NCBI RefSeq assembly: GCF_016918855.1 | Contig: NZ_JADKYB010000005.1 | Span: 62,001 to 126,000, forward strand | Length of the DNA: 64,000 nt | Direction: 5' to 3' | Origin: Actinacidiphila acididurans | GTDB lineage: Bacteria; Actinomycetota; Actinomycetes; Streptomycetales; Streptomycetaceae | The notes under the pieces: model-generated | Told to the model about the DNA's origin: nothing | Seen by the model: only the letters and a program-made list of their open reading frames with translations | The model's database searches: none | Made by a program: the position numbers and the translations under genes | Part shown: positions 1-9,294 of the stretch, one piece after another | How the letters are laid out: each line of letters starts with the position of its first letter | Position numbering within the stretch: position 1 is the stretch's first letter

Positions 1-545
1 AACAGCGCGACCGCGTCCGAGGTCTTGCCGGCGTCCTGCTGGTCGAGGTTCTGCGCCGCCTGACCGCCGACCAGTGTCTTCAGGTGCGTGCCGTGCGCCA
101 GCGCCGCGGCGTCGACGCGCAACGCCTTGGCGGCGTCCGCCTGCTTGGGCTGGCCCTGCGACTTCTTGTCCATCTGGACCAGCGCGGTGTCGTAGTCGCC
201 GTTCTTGGACGGCGTGCCGGCGACGACCGCCTGCACCTGATCGATGCCCTTCTTGCCGAGGGCGGTGGTGATCCGGCTGATGTCGGCCTTGTCGGCCGCG
301 GTCAGCGCGCCGTGGTCGGTGCGCTGGTAGAGCACGATCGCGGCCGGGGTGAAGGCCTGGGGAAAGGCCTTCTCCTGGAGGTTCATCGCCTTGATCGACT
401 CGTAGCTCGACGGCAGGAAGCTGCTCTCGTCGCTGTTGGACGGGAGGTTCGGTGCGGTGGCCACGATCGCGACCGCGGCAACGATCCAGGCCACAAGGGT
501 CCAGACCGGATGGCGGACGACTGTGCGTCCGATGCGGTGGAACAT
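1..545 (-). CDS. MMPL-family membrane transporter, N-terminal part
   Basis: The gene runs off the left edge; only about 181 codons are visible. ATG at 543-545 is preceded by GGAGG at a suitable distance. The protein begins with a short basic stretch, then a hydrophobic helix (WTLVAWIVAAVAIVATAP), then a soluble stretch with SNSDESSFLPSSYES. This is the usual opening of MMPL/RND-type transporters of actinobacteria, which have one membrane helix followed by an extracytoplasmic porter loop. Family members export lipids or other hydrophobic compounds. The substrate cannot be told from this fragment. An acyl-CoA synthetase gene follows on the same strand 202 bases downstream, which fits lipid handling but proves nothing. 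Confidence 0.8.
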   Translation of the reverse strand, partial: MFHRIGRTVVRHPVWTLVAWIVAAVAIVATAPNLPSNSDESSFLPSSYESIKAMNLQEKAFPQAFTPAAIVLYQRTDHGALTAADKADISRITTALGKKGIDQVQAVVAGTPSKNGDYDTALVQMDKKSQGQPKQADAAKALRVDAAALAHGTHLKTLVGGQAAQNLDQQDAGKTSDAVAL

Positions 546-747
546 GCGGTGGTGCCTCCATGGCAGGTGGTATCACCGCCGCCCTCTGGAGCGGGCACAG
601 GGCATCGGCGACCCGGGCGAACATCCGCCCGGAAGTGATTTTCGTCAGGGGTTTGGCGTACCAGGGTCGGTGGTACCAGCCGTAGCTTACTTGCCGCCCG
701 ACAAGGGGCAAGCCGAGCCCCCGGCCCGTCCCCTACCACTACCGAGG

Positions 748-2100
748 TCACACCGGCGGCAGCAAGTGCTTTTGCGGCTTCCCGATGGCATTGCGCGGCA
801 ATTCGGCCAGGAAGCGTACGGCGCGCGGCCGTTTGTGCACCGACAGCCGCGCCGCCACGAAGTCCGTCAGCTCCTGCCCGCTCACCCCGTCGGCCACCAC
901 GTACGCCACGATCCGCTGCCCGAGGTCCGGGTCCGGTGCGCCCACCACCGCCGCCTCCCGCACCGCAGGGTGGGCCAGCAGCGCGTTCTCCACCTCGCCG
1001 GCGCCGATCCGGTAGCCGCCGGACTTGATCAGGTCGGTGGACGCCCGGCCGACGATCCGGTGGGTGCCGTCCGCCTCGATCGCCGCGATGTCGCCGGTAC
1101 GGAACCAGCCGTCGGCCGTGTACGAGGCCGCGGTCGCCTCCGGCCGGCCCAGGTACCCGTCGAAGAGGGTGGGGCCCTGCACCTGGAGTTCGCCGATGCC
1201 GTCGGCCGCCTCCGCGACCCGGGTGGCGATGCCGGGCAGCACGGTGCCGACCGCGCCCGGCCGCCGCGGCCCGCCGGCCCGGGCGCTCACGGTGATCAGC
1301 GTCTCGGTCATGCCGTAGCGCTCCACCGGCTCGTGGCCGGTCAGCGCACGCAGGTCCGCGAAGACCGGATCGGGCAGCGGGGCGCTGCCGGAGACCAGCA
1401 GCCGCGCGCCGGTCAGCGCGCGCGCCGCGGCCTCGTCCTTGACCACCCGGTGCCAGACCGTCGGCACCCCGAAGTAGAGGCTGCCGCCGGCCGCCGCGTA
1501 CGCCTGCGGGGTCGGCCGGCCGGTGTGCACCAGGCGGCTGCCGGTGCGCAGCGCGCCCAGCACCCCCAGCACCAGGCCGTGCACGTGGAACAGCGGCAGG
1601 CCGTGCACCAGGGTGTCCTCGGCGGTCCACTGCCAGGCCTCGGCCAGCGCGTCCAGGTCGGCGGCGACGGCCTTGCGGGAGAGCAGGACGCCCTTGGGCG
1701 CCCCGGTGGTCCCGGAGGTGTAGAGGATCAGCGCGGGCGCGTCGCCGTCGTCCCCCGCGCCCTCCGTACCGAAGTCGGCGCGCTCGGCGAAGTCCACCGC
1801 CACCACCTCGGCGCCGGAGTCCTTCAGGACGTGCTCGCGCTCGGCCGGCCCCGCGTCCGGCGCGACCGGGACCACCGGCACGCCGGCCAGCAGGCCGCCC
1901 ACCACGGCGGCGACCGTCTCCAGGGAAGCGGTGGCCTCGACCGCGAAGGCCGCCATGCCCGACACCCGCCGGGCCACCGCGCCCGCCGCGCCCAGCAGTT
2001 CCTCGTAGGAGCAGGCCCGCCCGGCCACGGTCACCGCGTCGGCCCGGTCCGTGCCCCCGTACAGGGCGGTGAGCACAGGCGCCTCGGGCACCTCGGGCAT
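748..2100 (-). CDS. AMP-binding acyl-CoA synthetase (short, malonyl-CoA-synthetase-like)
   Basis: A 450-residue adenylate-forming enzyme, expected to couple a carboxylic acid to CoA through an acyl-AMP. The P-loop YTSGTTGAPKG is at residues 127-137. ERYGMTET and the TGD of WFRTGDIAAI form the adenylate pocket. The hinge and C-terminal domain carry KSGGYRIGAGEVE, and the catalytic lysine of NAIGK is at residue 441. It is about 100 residues shorter than medium- or long-chain FadD enzymes, because the N-terminal subdomain is reduced; this length resembles MatB-type malonyl or methylmalonyl-CoA synthetases. ATG with AGGAGG five bases upstream fixes the start. It is transcribed divergently from the small gene at 2203. 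The exact acid is unknown. Confidence 0.88.
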   Translation of the reverse strand: MPEVPEAPVLTALYGGTDRADAVTVAGRACSYEELLGAAGAVARRVSGMAAFAVEATASLETVAAVVGGLLAGVPVVPVAPDAGPAEREHVLKDSGAEVVAVDFAERADFGTEGAGDDGDAPALILYTSGTTGAPKGVLLSRKAVAADLDALAEAWQWTAEDTLVHGLPLFHVHGLVLGVLGALRTGSRLVHTGRPTPQAYAAAGGSLYFGVPTVWHRVVKDEAAARALTGARLLVSGSAPLPDPVFADLRALTGHEPVERYGMTETLITVSARAGGPRRPGAVGTVLPGIATRVAEAADGIGELQVQGPTLFDGYLGRPEATAASYTADGWFRTGDIAAIEADGTHRIVGRASTDLIKSGGYRIGAGEVENALLAHPAVREAAVVGAPDPDLGQRIVAYVVADGVSGQELTDFVAARLSVHKRPRAVRFLAELPRNAIGKPQKHLLPPV

Positions 2101-2202
2101 GGGGTCCTCCTGGGCGATCCTGGGGCTTGGACGGCGGACCCCCGGGGGAAACCGGGGGCTACCCCCATAGTGGCGTACCCGTCCGCTGCCTACGGTGGCC
2201 CC

Positions 2203-2628
2203 ATGGACGCCCGCGACCCCGAACTGAGCAAGGACCTCTCCGCCACCTTGCAGGCACGCAAGGACCTCGGGGCGGAGTACGAGTCGGAACTCGTCGACTC
2301 CTTCATGGACAAGGTGGCCGAGCGTGTCGACAGCCGCGTGGAGCAACGGGTGCGCCGTGAGCTCGCGCAGCAGCAGACGTCGTCCGCCCGCGCCGACCGC
2401 CGCCCGATCGGCCCGCCGCAGCCCAGTGCCCGTTTCGCGCGCTACGGCTTCGCCGGCTTCACGATGATCGCCGCGATCCCGCTGTCCGCCATCGGCGCGG
2501 TCAACGCGGGCGCAGGCGGGCTGTTCATCACCTGGGCCGGCATCGTCGGGGTGAACGTCGCGCAGAGCCTGGGCCAGATCTTCGGCCCGCACGCCGGAAA
2601 GCAGGCCAAGGACGACGACTGGTCCTGA
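2203..2628 (+). CDS. Small conserved protein with C-terminal membrane segments
   Basis: 141 residues. The N-terminal half is charged and probably helical (SFMDKVAERVDSRVEQRVRR). After an Arg/Pro linker comes a hydrophobic pair: YGFAGFTMIAAIPLSAIGAV and a second segment, GGLFITWAGIVGVNVAQSLG. It probably sits in the membrane with a cytoplasmic coiled N terminus. I recognise it only as a conserved actinobacterial hypothetical protein. No catalytic motif is visible. The ribosome site is weak (GGTGG), so a leaderless or alternative start is possible. It is divergent from the acyl-CoA synthetase and followed by a strong hairpin. Confidence 0.72.
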   Translation: MDARDPELSKDLSATLQARKDLGAEYESELVDSFMDKVAERVDSRVEQRVRRELAQQQTSSARADRRPIGPPQPSARFARYGFAGFTMIAAIPLSAIGAVNAGAGGLFITWAGIVGVNVAQSLGQIFGPHAGKQAKDDDWS

Positions 2629-2693
2629 GAACCTCCGAGGGCCGCCGAGGACCTGAGGAAGCGCTGGGCGAAGGGCCCGCGCAAAAGATAAAG

Positions 2694-2755
2694 GGCGGGA
2701 ACCGCCGCACCCCCGGGATTCGCACCCGGAGGGCGGGACGACGGCGGTTCCCGCC
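2694..2755 (-). terminator. Long branched hairpin, probable terminator between convergent genes
   Basis: A perfect 14-bp inverted repeat (2694-2707 with 2742-2755) encloses a smaller CCGGG/CCCGG stem-loop. Read on the minus strand it is followed by CTTTATCTTTTG, a T-rich tail, so it best serves the cystathionine beta-synthase transcript arriving from the right. It could also block the plus-strand transcript of the 2203-2628 gene. Confidence 0.6.
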
Positions 2756-3096
2756 GGGACGCGGGCCGGGTCAGGGCCGGGCCGTGCGCGTCCAGGGTCA
2801 CCATGGATCCGGGAGCCGCTCCGGAAGCCTTGGCGCCACATCTTCGGCCGATCCGTCCGGTGGACCCGTTCGGTTCGACATGTTCAATGTGCCGGACGCG
2901 TGTTAAGCGCGTGCTGCGCCAACGTGTCACGGGTGTACCGTTTCCGCGAATCCCGTACGACTCAGGAGCCACGGCACGTACAGCGCGCGCACCAGCCCGC
3001 GTACGACTCGCGCGGCGCACGTACGACCGCACGCGCGCCCCCGCGCACCGGCCGGCACCTCTCCCGGCACCGGCCGATACGGCCCGAGCCCCGCCG
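2756..3096. other. Gene-free stretch between convergent genes
   Basis: I see no convincing gene or RNA here. The reading frames are shadows without ribosome sites. The sequence is rich in CGTAC and CGCG and holds no strong hairpin apart from the terminator to its left. Confidence 0.5.
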
Positions 3097-4485
3097 TCAG
3101 GCGCCCGCGTGCACGGCCAGGAAGGCCAGCAGGTCCTGGCGGCTCACCACACCCGTCGGCTTGCCCTCGACCAGCACGATCGCGGCGTCCGCGCCCTCCA
3201 GGACGGGCATCAGGTCGCTCACCCGCTCGCCGGAGCCGACCTGCGGCAGCGGCGGGGACATGTGCCGGTCCAGCGGGTCCATCAAGTCGGCGCGCTTGGT
3301 GAACAGCGCGTGCAGCAGCTCCCGCTCGACCACCGAGCCGACCACCTCGGCGGCCATCACGTCGGGGTGCCCCGCGCCGGGCTTGACCACCGGCATCTGC
3401 GAGACGCCGTACTCGCGCAGCACCTCGATGGCCTGGCCGACCGTCTCCTCGGGGTGCATGTGCACCAGGTTCGGGATGTCGCCCTGCTTGTGCGCGATCA
3501 CGTCGGCGACCCGCGCCTCGCCCTCCCCCTCGTCCAGGAAGCCGTGCGAGCTCATCCACTCGTCGCTGAAGATCTTCGACAGGTAGCCGCGGCCGCTGTC
3601 CGGCAGCAGGACGACCACCACGTCGTCGGGGCCGAGCCGGCGGGCCACGGTCAGCGCGGCCACCACCGCCATCCCGCAGGAGCCGCCGACCAGCAGGCCC
3701 TCCTCCCGGGCCAGCCGCCGGGTCATCTGGAAGGAGTCCTTGTCGGAGACGGCCACGATCTCGTCGGCCACGCCCCGGTCGTACGCGTCCGGCCAGAAGT
3801 CCTCACCGACGCCCTCGACCAGGTACGGGCGCCCGGAGCCGCCGCTGTAGACCGAGCCCTCGGGGTCGGCGCCGATCACTTGGACCCGGCCGTCGCTGAT
3901 CTCCTTCAGGTACCGCCCGGTGCCGGAGATGGTGCCGCCGGTGCCGACGCCGGCCACGAAGTGGGTGATCCGCCCGTCGGTCTGGGTCCACAGCTCCGGG
4001 CCGGTGGAGTGGTAGTGCGACAACGGGTTGTTCGGATTGCTGTACTGGTCCGGTTTCCAGGCGCCCGGCGTCTCCCGCACCAGCCGGTCGGACACGTTGT
4101 AGTACGAGTCGGGGTGCTCCGGGGCGACGGCGGTCGGGCAGACCACGACCTCGGCGCCGTACGCCCGCAGGACGTTGATCTTGTCGGTGGAGACCTTGTC
4201 GGGGCAGACGAAGACGCAGCGGTAGCCCTTGCGCTGGGCGACCAGGGCCAGGCCCACGCCGGTGTTGCCGGAGGTCGGCTCCACGATGGTGCCGCCGGGC
4301 TTGAGGGCGCCGGACTCCTCGGCGGCCTCGATCATGCGCAGCGCGATCCGGTCCTTGACCGACCCGCCCGGATTGAAGTACTCGACCTTGGCCAGGACGG
4401 TCGCCTGGATCCCCTCGGTCACGCTGTGCAGCCGCACCAGCGGGGTGTTGCCGACGAGGCTGATCATCGAATCGTGATACTGCAC
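3097..4485 (-). CDS. Cystathionine beta-synthase (PLP enzyme with two CBS domains)
   Basis: 462 residues. It joins serine and homocysteine to cystathionine in the transsulfuration route. The fold-type II PLP core occupies roughly residues 1-320: SVKDR with the PLP lysine at residue 44, the EPTSGNTGVG substrate loop and the phosphate-binding GVGTGGTISG. A pair of CBS (Bateman) domains fills residues of about 345-460, starting near HKQGDIPNLV. The CBS tail separates it from plain cysteine synthase and suggests adenosyl-ligand sensing. GTG at 4483-4485 has GGAG seven bases upstream; the frame continues further upstream, but without a ribosome site or homology. It is divergent from the SGNH hydrolase. 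Confidence 0.92.
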   Translation of the reverse strand: MQYHDSMISLVGNTPLVRLHSVTEGIQATVLAKVEYFNPGGSVKDRIALRMIEAAEESGALKPGGTIVEPTSGNTGVGLALVAQRKGYRCVFVCPDKVSTDKINVLRAYGAEVVVCPTAVAPEHPDSYYNVSDRLVRETPGAWKPDQYSNPNNPLSHYHSTGPELWTQTDGRITHFVAGVGTGGTISGTGRYLKEISDGRVQVIGADPEGSVYSGGSGRPYLVEGVGEDFWPDAYDRGVADEIVAVSDKDSFQMTRRLAREEGLLVGGSCGMAVVAALTVARRLGPDDVVVVLLPDSGRGYLSKIFSDEWMSSHGFLDEGEGEARVADVIAHKQGDIPNLVHMHPEETVGQAIEVLREYGVSQMPVVKPGAGHPDVMAAEVVGSVVERELLHALFTKRADLMDPLDRHMSPPLPQVGSGERVSDLMPVLEGADAAIVLVEGKPTGVVSRQDLLAFLAVHAGA

Positions 4486-4585
4486 CGTTTGTCTCCGGGT
4501 TCTCCGTGATGGTGGGGCCAGCCTAGGTCTCGCACCGAGTCCGCACGAAACAGGGATGTTGCGGACATTGTTGACGTCGGTGCAC

Positions 4586-4642
4586 GTTGAAGGACGCTGA
4601 AGGACACTGCAGGGACGCTGCACAGATGCTGCAGGACGGTTG
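4586..4642. repeat. Five degenerate 11-bp direct repeats in a divergent promoter region
   Basis: Units close to CTGAAGGACG / CTGCAGGGACG repeat five times with a period of 10-11 bases, about one helical turn, between the cystathionine beta-synthase and SGNH hydrolase genes. Helical phasing would suit a cooperatively binding protein. A chance GC-rich repeat is equally possible. Confidence 0.4.
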
Positions 4643-4710
4643 ATAGAGGTTGGCCGGGGCAGGGCAACAGGTTCTCGTACCGGGCAATCGCACAGGAGGT
4701 GGCCGGCTCG

Positions 4711-5769
4711 ATGTCGAGAGCGAGGGTGGCACGGCGGATCGCGACGGCGGCGGCGTTCAGCAGCGGCGGAATCAGCCTGCTGGGCGGGGCCGCGGTCGGG
4801 GTGCTGCTGACGGAGGCGCGACTGGCCAAGCGGATGGTCGGCGGTTCCGGCGACGTGCCACCGCGCGCCGACGGGCGGTACGGGTCGGCCTTCGCCCACC
4901 CCGGCGGCGAGCCGGAGCTGACGCTGGCCATGGTCGGCGACTCCACCGCGGCCGGGCAGGGCGTGCACCGGGCCCGGGAGACGCCCGGCGCGCTGCTGGC
5001 CTCGGGGCTCGCGGCGGTCGCCGAGCGGCCGGTGCGGCTGCTCAACGTCGCCCAGCCCGGCGCCCGGTCCGACGACCTCGCCCGGCAGGTGGACCTGCTG
5101 GCCGGTCCCTCGGCGACGCCCCCGGACGTCGCCGTCGTCATGATCGGCGCCAATGACGTCACCCACCGCATGCCGCTGGCCACCTCGGTGAGGCTGCTGA
5201 CGGACGCGGTACGGGTGCTGCGCGCGGCCGGCACCGAGGTGGTGGTGGGCACCTGCCCGGACCTGGGCTCGGTCGAGCCGGTCTACCAGCCGCTGCGGTG
5301 GCTGGCCCGGCGGGCGAGCCGGCAGCTCGCGGCGGCGCAGACCATCGCGGTGGTGGAGCTGGGCGCGCGCACGGTCTCGCTGGGCGACCTGCTGGGGCCG
5401 GAGTTCGAGGCGCGCCCGCGCGAGCTGTTCGGCCCGGACAACTTCCACCCGTCGGCGGAGGGCTACGCGACGGCCGCCATGGCCGTACTGCCCACGCTGT
5501 GCGCGTCGCTCGGCCTGTGGCCGGAGGCCGACGAGCGGCCGGACGCCCGGCGCGGCGAGGGCTTCCTGCCGGTCGCCCAAGCGGCGGCGGAGGCTGCCGC
5601 CGAGGGCGGCACCGAGGTCACCGCGGCGCAGCCGGCCGCCGGTCCGCGCGGCCGCTGGGCCCTGCTGAAGCGGCGGCGGCGCCGTCCGCTGGAACGCGAG
5701 GCCGCGGCCGAGGGGGCGCCGGGCGAGAACGCGGACGCCGATACCGGGGCTTCGCACGAGTCGGCGTAG
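4711..5769 (+). CDS. Secreted or membrane-anchored SGNH/GDSL hydrolase
   Basis: 352 residues. Basic N terminus with a hydrophobic stretch at about residues 11-34 that may be an uncleaved anchor. SGNH blocks are in order: GDSTAAGQG (catalytic Ser at residue 78), the oxyanion Asn of GAND at residue 148, and DNFHPS giving Asp 243 and His 246. Family members are esterases or lipases acting on acylated lipids or polysaccharides; the substrate is unknown. The C-terminal 90 residues, past the His block, are Ala/Glu/Arg-rich and low complexity, with a basic KRRRRRPL patch. ATG at 4711 has AGGAGG about ten bases upstream; GTG at 4699 is in frame but overlaps that site. Confidence 0.85.
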   Translation: MSRARVARRIATAAAFSSGGISLLGGAAVGVLLTEARLAKRMVGGSGDVPPRADGRYGSAFAHPGGEPELTLAMVGDSTAAGQGVHRARETPGALLASGLAAVAERPVRLLNVAQPGARSDDLARQVDLLAGPSATPPDVAVVMIGANDVTHRMPLATSVRLLTDAVRVLRAAGTEVVVGTCPDLGSVEPVYQPLRWLARRASRQLAAAQTIAVVELGARTVSLGDLLGPEFEARPRELFGPDNFHPSAEGYATAAMAVLPTLCASLGLWPEADERPDARRGEGFLPVAQAAAEAAAEGGTEVTAAQPAAGPRGRWALLKRRRRRPLEREAAAEGAPGENADADTGASHESA

Positions 5770-5921
5770 CGCCCGCGCAGTGGGCGGCTCGGGTGCACAC
5801 TGGGTAAGCAAGCGCTCAGAAAGTAGCCCGCATCACAGCCCCGGTCTGCTGACCGCCCGGCTACGTGCGGGTAACTTCCCTGGGAGTCCCGACCGCCCGC
5901 CGCTCGCCGAGGAGTGCCGCG

Positions 5922-7142
5922 ATGCCCGAAGCCGTCATCGTCTCCGCCGCCCGTTCGCCCATCGGGCGCGCCTACAAGGGCTCGCTGAAGGAACTGCGCC
6001 CGGACGACCTGACCGCCACGATCATCAGGACCGCGCTGGACAAGGTGCCGCAGCTCGACCCGCGCGAGATCGACGACCTGATGCTGGGCTGCGGCCTGCC
6101 CGGCGGCGAGCAGGGCTTCAACATGGCCCGGATCGTCGCGGTGCGGATGGGCATGGACCACCTGCCGGGCTGTACGGTCACCCGCTACTGCTCGTCCTCG
6201 CTGCAGACCACCCGGATGGCGCTGCACGCGATCCGGGCCGGCGAGGGCGACGTGTTCGTCTCGGCCGGGGTCGAGATGGTCTCCCGCTTCGTCAAGGGCA
6301 ACTCCGACAGCCTGCCCGACACGGTGAACCCGGTGTTCGCCGAGGCGATGTCCCGCACCGAGCGGCGCGCCGAGCAGGGCGGCGGCGAGTGGCACGACCC
6401 CCGCGAGGACGGCGCGGTGCCGGACGCGTACATCGCCATGGGCCAGACCGCGGAGAACCTGGCCGCGCTGAAGGGGATCACCCGGCAGGACCAGGACGAG
6501 TTCGGGGTGCGCTCGCAGAACCTCGCCGAGGAGGCGCTGAAGAACGGCTTCTGGGAGCGGGAGATCACCCCGGTGACGCTGCCGGACGGCACGGTGGTGG
6601 CCAAGGACGACGGCCCGCGGCCGGGCGTGACCATGGAGGGCGTCGCGGCCCTGAACCCCGTCTTCCGCCCCGACGGCACGGTCACCGCCGGCAACTGCTG
6701 CCCGCTCAACGACGGCGCCGCCGCCCTGGTGATCATGTCCGACACCAAGGCGCGCGAACTCGGCATCACCCCGCTGGCCCGGATCGTGTCCACCGGCGTC
6801 TCCGCGCTCTCCCCGGAGATCATGGGATACGGGCCGGTCGAGGCGTCCCGGCAGGCGCTGAAGCGGGCCGGCATGGGCATCGGCGACATCGACCTGGTGG
6901 AGATCAACGAGGCGTTCGCCGCCCAGGTCATCCCCTCCTACCGGGACCTCGGCATCGACCTGGACCGGCTGAACGTCAACGGCGGCGCCATCGCGGTCGG
7001 CCACCCCTTCGGCATGACCGGCGCCCGGATCACCGGCACCCTCATCAACAGCCTTCAGTTCCACGACAAGCAGTTCGGCCTGGAGACGATGTGCGTGGGC
7101 GGCGGCCAGGGCATGGCGATGGTGATCGAACGGCTGTCCTGA
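5922..7142 (+). CDS. Thiolase (acetyl-CoA C-acetyltransferase)
   Basis: 406 residues, the standard thiolase length. The nucleophilic cysteine is in [11 protein letters not shown] (residue 90). The general-base block [12 protein letters not shown] has its His at residue 361, and the second catalytic cysteine is in [10 protein letters not shown] (residue 391). NEAFAAQ is also intact. It works in fatty-acid breakdown or in acetoacetyl-CoA formation. No hydratase or dehydrogenase lies beside it, so direction and chain length are open. ATG at 5922 follows GAGGAG at good spacing. Confidence 0.93.
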   Translation: MPEAVIVSAARSPIGRAYKGSLKELRPDDLTATIIRTALDKVPQLDPREIDDLMLGCGLPGGEQGFNMARIVAVRMGMDHLPGCTVTRYCSSSLQTTRMALHAIRAGEGDVFVSAGVEMVSRFVKGNSDSLPDTVNPVFAEAMSRTERRAEQGGGEWHDPREDGAVPDAYIAMGQTAENLAALKGITRQDQDEFGVRSQNLAEEALKNGFWEREITPVTLPDGTVVAKDDGPRPGVTMEGVAALNPVFRPDGTVTAGNCCPLNDGAAALVIMSDTKARELGITPLARIVSTGVSALSPEIMGYGPVEASRQALKRAGMGIGDIDLVEINEAFAAQVIPSYRDLGIDLDRLNVNGGAIAVGHPFGMTGARITGTLINSLQFHDKQFGLETMCVGGGQGMAMVIERLS

Positions 7143-7231
7143 CCGGCCGCGTGATCCTCGCCGTCCGCGCCCGTACCGGAGCCGGTACCGGACGTGACGC
7201 GGGTCGGCTGTGACGTAAGTCGCAACGAAAT

Positions 7232-7262
7232 CGCCCCCGGGCCGTGACGTTGCCCGGGGGCG
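7232..7262. terminator. Hairpin after the thiolase gene
   Basis: Perfect 11-bp stem, CGCCCCCGGGC with GCCCGGGGGCG, around a 9-base loop, about 90 bases past the thiolase stop. There is no clear T-tract, as is common in streptomycetes. Confidence 0.55.
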
Positions 7263-7440
7263 TACCGTTTGCGCAGCTCAGACGGTACGTATACGGATAC
7301 ATCGGATCCCTGGAACCGGACAGTTCACGACTTTCCGTACTGCGAGGGCCAGGGGTTTACCGGCAAAGTGAGGTGAGGGACAAGTTTCGTCCACCGCTGT
7401 GGTGGGCATTGCTCGGGTCGCGTCAGTCGGGAGTACCTCA

Positions 7441-8244
7441 GTGAGTGCCAACGTCACCGTCCTGCTGGTCGCCGCGGGGATCGCCGCGGCCGGGGGGTCA
7501 GCCGCCCTGTTCACGGCCCGTGGCATGCGCCGCGAGCTGGCCGCGCTGCGGCGGGAAGTGGCCGGGCTGCGCTTGCCTGGACAGCGGGCGTCCGCCGGCG
7601 AGATCCGGGCCGCGGTGGCCGAGGCGCTGGCCGACGAACGGGAACGGGAACTGGCCGAGGCCCGCGCCTTCTGGGCCGAGCAGGAGGCCCGCGAGACCGC
7701 CGGCGAGGGCGTCTTCTTCCGCGGCGGCCTGTACGGGGCGACCACCGGCGACAGCGCCGACACCGGCCCGGCGGACTACGAGGTGCCCCCGGTGCTGCCC
7801 TTCCTGCCCCGGCAGTCCGACTTCGCCGGGCTGGAGCATCTGGACCGCCGCGACCGTCCGGAGCCCGAGCAGGACACCGCGTCCCCCGTCCCCGGCGCGA
7901 TTCCGCACCCCTCCGGCCCGGACTTCGTGCCCGCCCCGGTCGTCGCCTCGCAGGACCAGACCGCGGACCGGCTCGCCGACCTCGCCGACGGCCGCATCCC
8001 GCTCTCCGACGTGCGGCCCGGCCCGCTCGGCACCCTCGACGTCTACGTCTTCGCCGACGGCACCACGCTGTGCATGACCCCCGGCCACCGCGAGACCGCC
8101 CGGCGGCTGACCGACGCGCTCGACCGCGGCGAGGTCCCGGTGCTGCGCGGCGGCTCCGCGATAGCCGGCGCCTACGCGCTCACCTTCGCCTTCGGCGACG
8201 AGAGCGTGTACGTCCTCGCCGACCGCGTCGTCGCCTCGCTCTGA
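7441..8244 (+). CDS. Conserved hypothetical protein with one N-terminal membrane helix
   Basis: 267 residues. Residues of about 5-25 (VTVLLVAAGIAAAGGSAALF) form a single hydrophobic helix. A helical charged segment follows (RRELAALRREVAGLRLPGQR), then a linker rich in Pro and acidic residues. A compact C-terminal domain of about 70 residues starts near DGRIPLSDVRPG. I do not recognise a characterised family. The topology suggests a membrane-tethered cytoplasmic domain. The GTG start is chosen because GGGAG lies seven bases before it; an in-frame GTG at 7399 lacks such a site. Confidence 0.72.
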   Translation: MSANVTVLLVAAGIAAAGGSAALFTARGMRRELAALRREVAGLRLPGQRASAGEIRAAVAEALADERERELAEARAFWAEQEARETAGEGVFFRGGLYGATTGDSADTGPADYEVPPVLPFLPRQSDFAGLEHLDRRDRPEPEQDTASPVPGAIPHPSGPDFVPAPVVASQDQTADRLADLADGRIPLSDVRPGPLGTLDVYVFADGTTLCMTPGHRETARRLTDALDRGEVPVLRGGSAIAGAYALTFAFGDESVYVLADRVVASL

Positions 8245-8380
8245 CCGCTGCGGCGGGAAAGCTTCCGCGGCCCCACCATCGGCCGGGCATCGCTTCCGAC
8301 CGGCCTGTCGACCGCTGATCCACCGCATCCGCGGCCGACCCGTCGCCGAGCCATCGCCTTCGCGGCCGGCCGACCGATCC

Positions 8381-8707
8381 CTAGCCCACCGCTTTCGCGG
8401 CCCGCTCCATCCGCTCCAGCGCCTCGGCCAGCACCTCGTCCGCGCGATCCCGGTCCGCGCCGGCCAGCGCCGCCACCAAGTCGTGGCCCGCTACGGCCAG
8501 TTGATCGCCGACGGTGAAGATCCCGTCGTCCGGCAGTTCGTACGGCTCGCGTCCGGGGAACTCGAGCAGCTGGGCCCGCCAGGTCAGCCAGCGGGCCGTG
8601 TCCAGGCCCTCGGCGGCGGCACCGGCCAGCAGACGGCGCTGCGGCAGCGAGCGCAGCCTCCCGGCGAGGCGTTCCACGCCGGCGTGCAGCGCGTTGGTGT
8701 CGGACAT
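8381..8707 (-). CDS. Small helical hypothetical protein
   Basis: 108 residues, mostly helix-forming, with ARWLTWRAQLLEFPGREPYE in the middle and a Leu/Ala/Glu-rich C-terminal helix ending at a stop at 8381. There are no catalytic or metal-binding signatures and no signal peptide. Codon bias looks genuine. ATG at 8705-8707 is the best start; the longer frame upstream is Gly/Pro/Arg low complexity and probably untranslated. It faces away from the DUF4287-like gene. Confidence 0.62.
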   Translation of the reverse strand: MSDTNALHAGVERLAGRLRSLPQRRLLAGAAAEGLDTARWLTWRAQLLEFPGREPYELPDDGIFTVGDQLAVAGHDLVAALAGADRDRADEVLAEALERMERAAKAVG

Positions 8708-8952
8708 ACCGGCGACCCTACCCGGGCGGCCCGCACGAGCCCCCGCAGAACCCCCGCCGCGCCCGGACCTCTCCCCAACCTCCCCCGGCGGACCGCCGAT
8801 ACGGCCCGCGGCAGGCTTCGGCCACTGCCCCGTCGGTATCGCGTCATCCTCCGGCGCGCTCGCGCATATCGAGATCCGGCCGTCCCCGATGGTTGCCAAG
8901 AACCGACCGCTCGGGCACGGTGGGGTGACCGGACCACATACCGGAGGCGCCG

Positions 8953-9186
8953 ATGTACCACACGCACTACTCCGAGGAAACCCACCGGAACCTGCTCGAC
9001 CACATCCCTTCCTGCACGGGCCGCGAGGTCAGCGACTGGCTGCGAGCCGTCGCGGACGGTCCCTCCTTCCTCCGCTTCGACGAGAAGGTGAGCTGGCTGC
9101 GCGCCGAGCACGACCTCTCCTACGGGCACGCCAAGGCCCTCGTCCACGAGTACGACCTGCGCCGGGCCGCCCGGAATCTCCTCTAG
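8953..9186 (+). CDS. DUF4287-like small protein
   Basis: 77 residues. The core, a helix with WLRAVADGP followed by EKVSWLRAEHDLSYGHAKAL, resembles DUF4287, a small all-helical family widespread in actinobacteria and of unknown role. ATG has GGAGG at a good distance. A single-gene unit followed by a hairpin. Confidence 0.75.
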   Translation: MYHTHYSEETHRNLLDHIPSCTGREVSDWLRAVADGPSFLRFDEKVSWLRAEHDLSYGHAKALVHEYDLRRAARNLL

Positions 9187-9294
9187 CCGCCCGTTTTCGC
9201 CACTCTCTCCCCACACTTCGCACAGCTTCTTCACGCCGACTCGACTGACTCGACTCCACGACACGACGCCGTCCGCCGCCGCCGGTGACGGCCC

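Noticed and set aside
436-2628. A 730-codon plus-strand frame across the acyl-CoA synthetase gene
   Set aside because: It is a shadow of high-GC codon bias. Only its last 141 codons (from 2203) have sensible composition and a plausible start.
2713-2730. T-arm-like CCGGG-TGCGAAT-CCCGG on the minus strand
   Set aside because: There is no acceptor, D or anticodon arm around it. It is the inner loop of the terminator hairpin.
3097-5811. A 904-codon extension of the cystathionine beta-synthase frame
   Set aside because: The extra 440 residues are Arg/Gly/Pro antisense composition over the SGNH gene. The ribosome site and domain start fix GTG 4485.
8245-8380. Degenerate repeats around CGCGGCCG[AG]CC after the membrane protein gene
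   Set aside because: Too short and diverged to call a repeat array. No spacer/repeat regularity, so not CRISPR.
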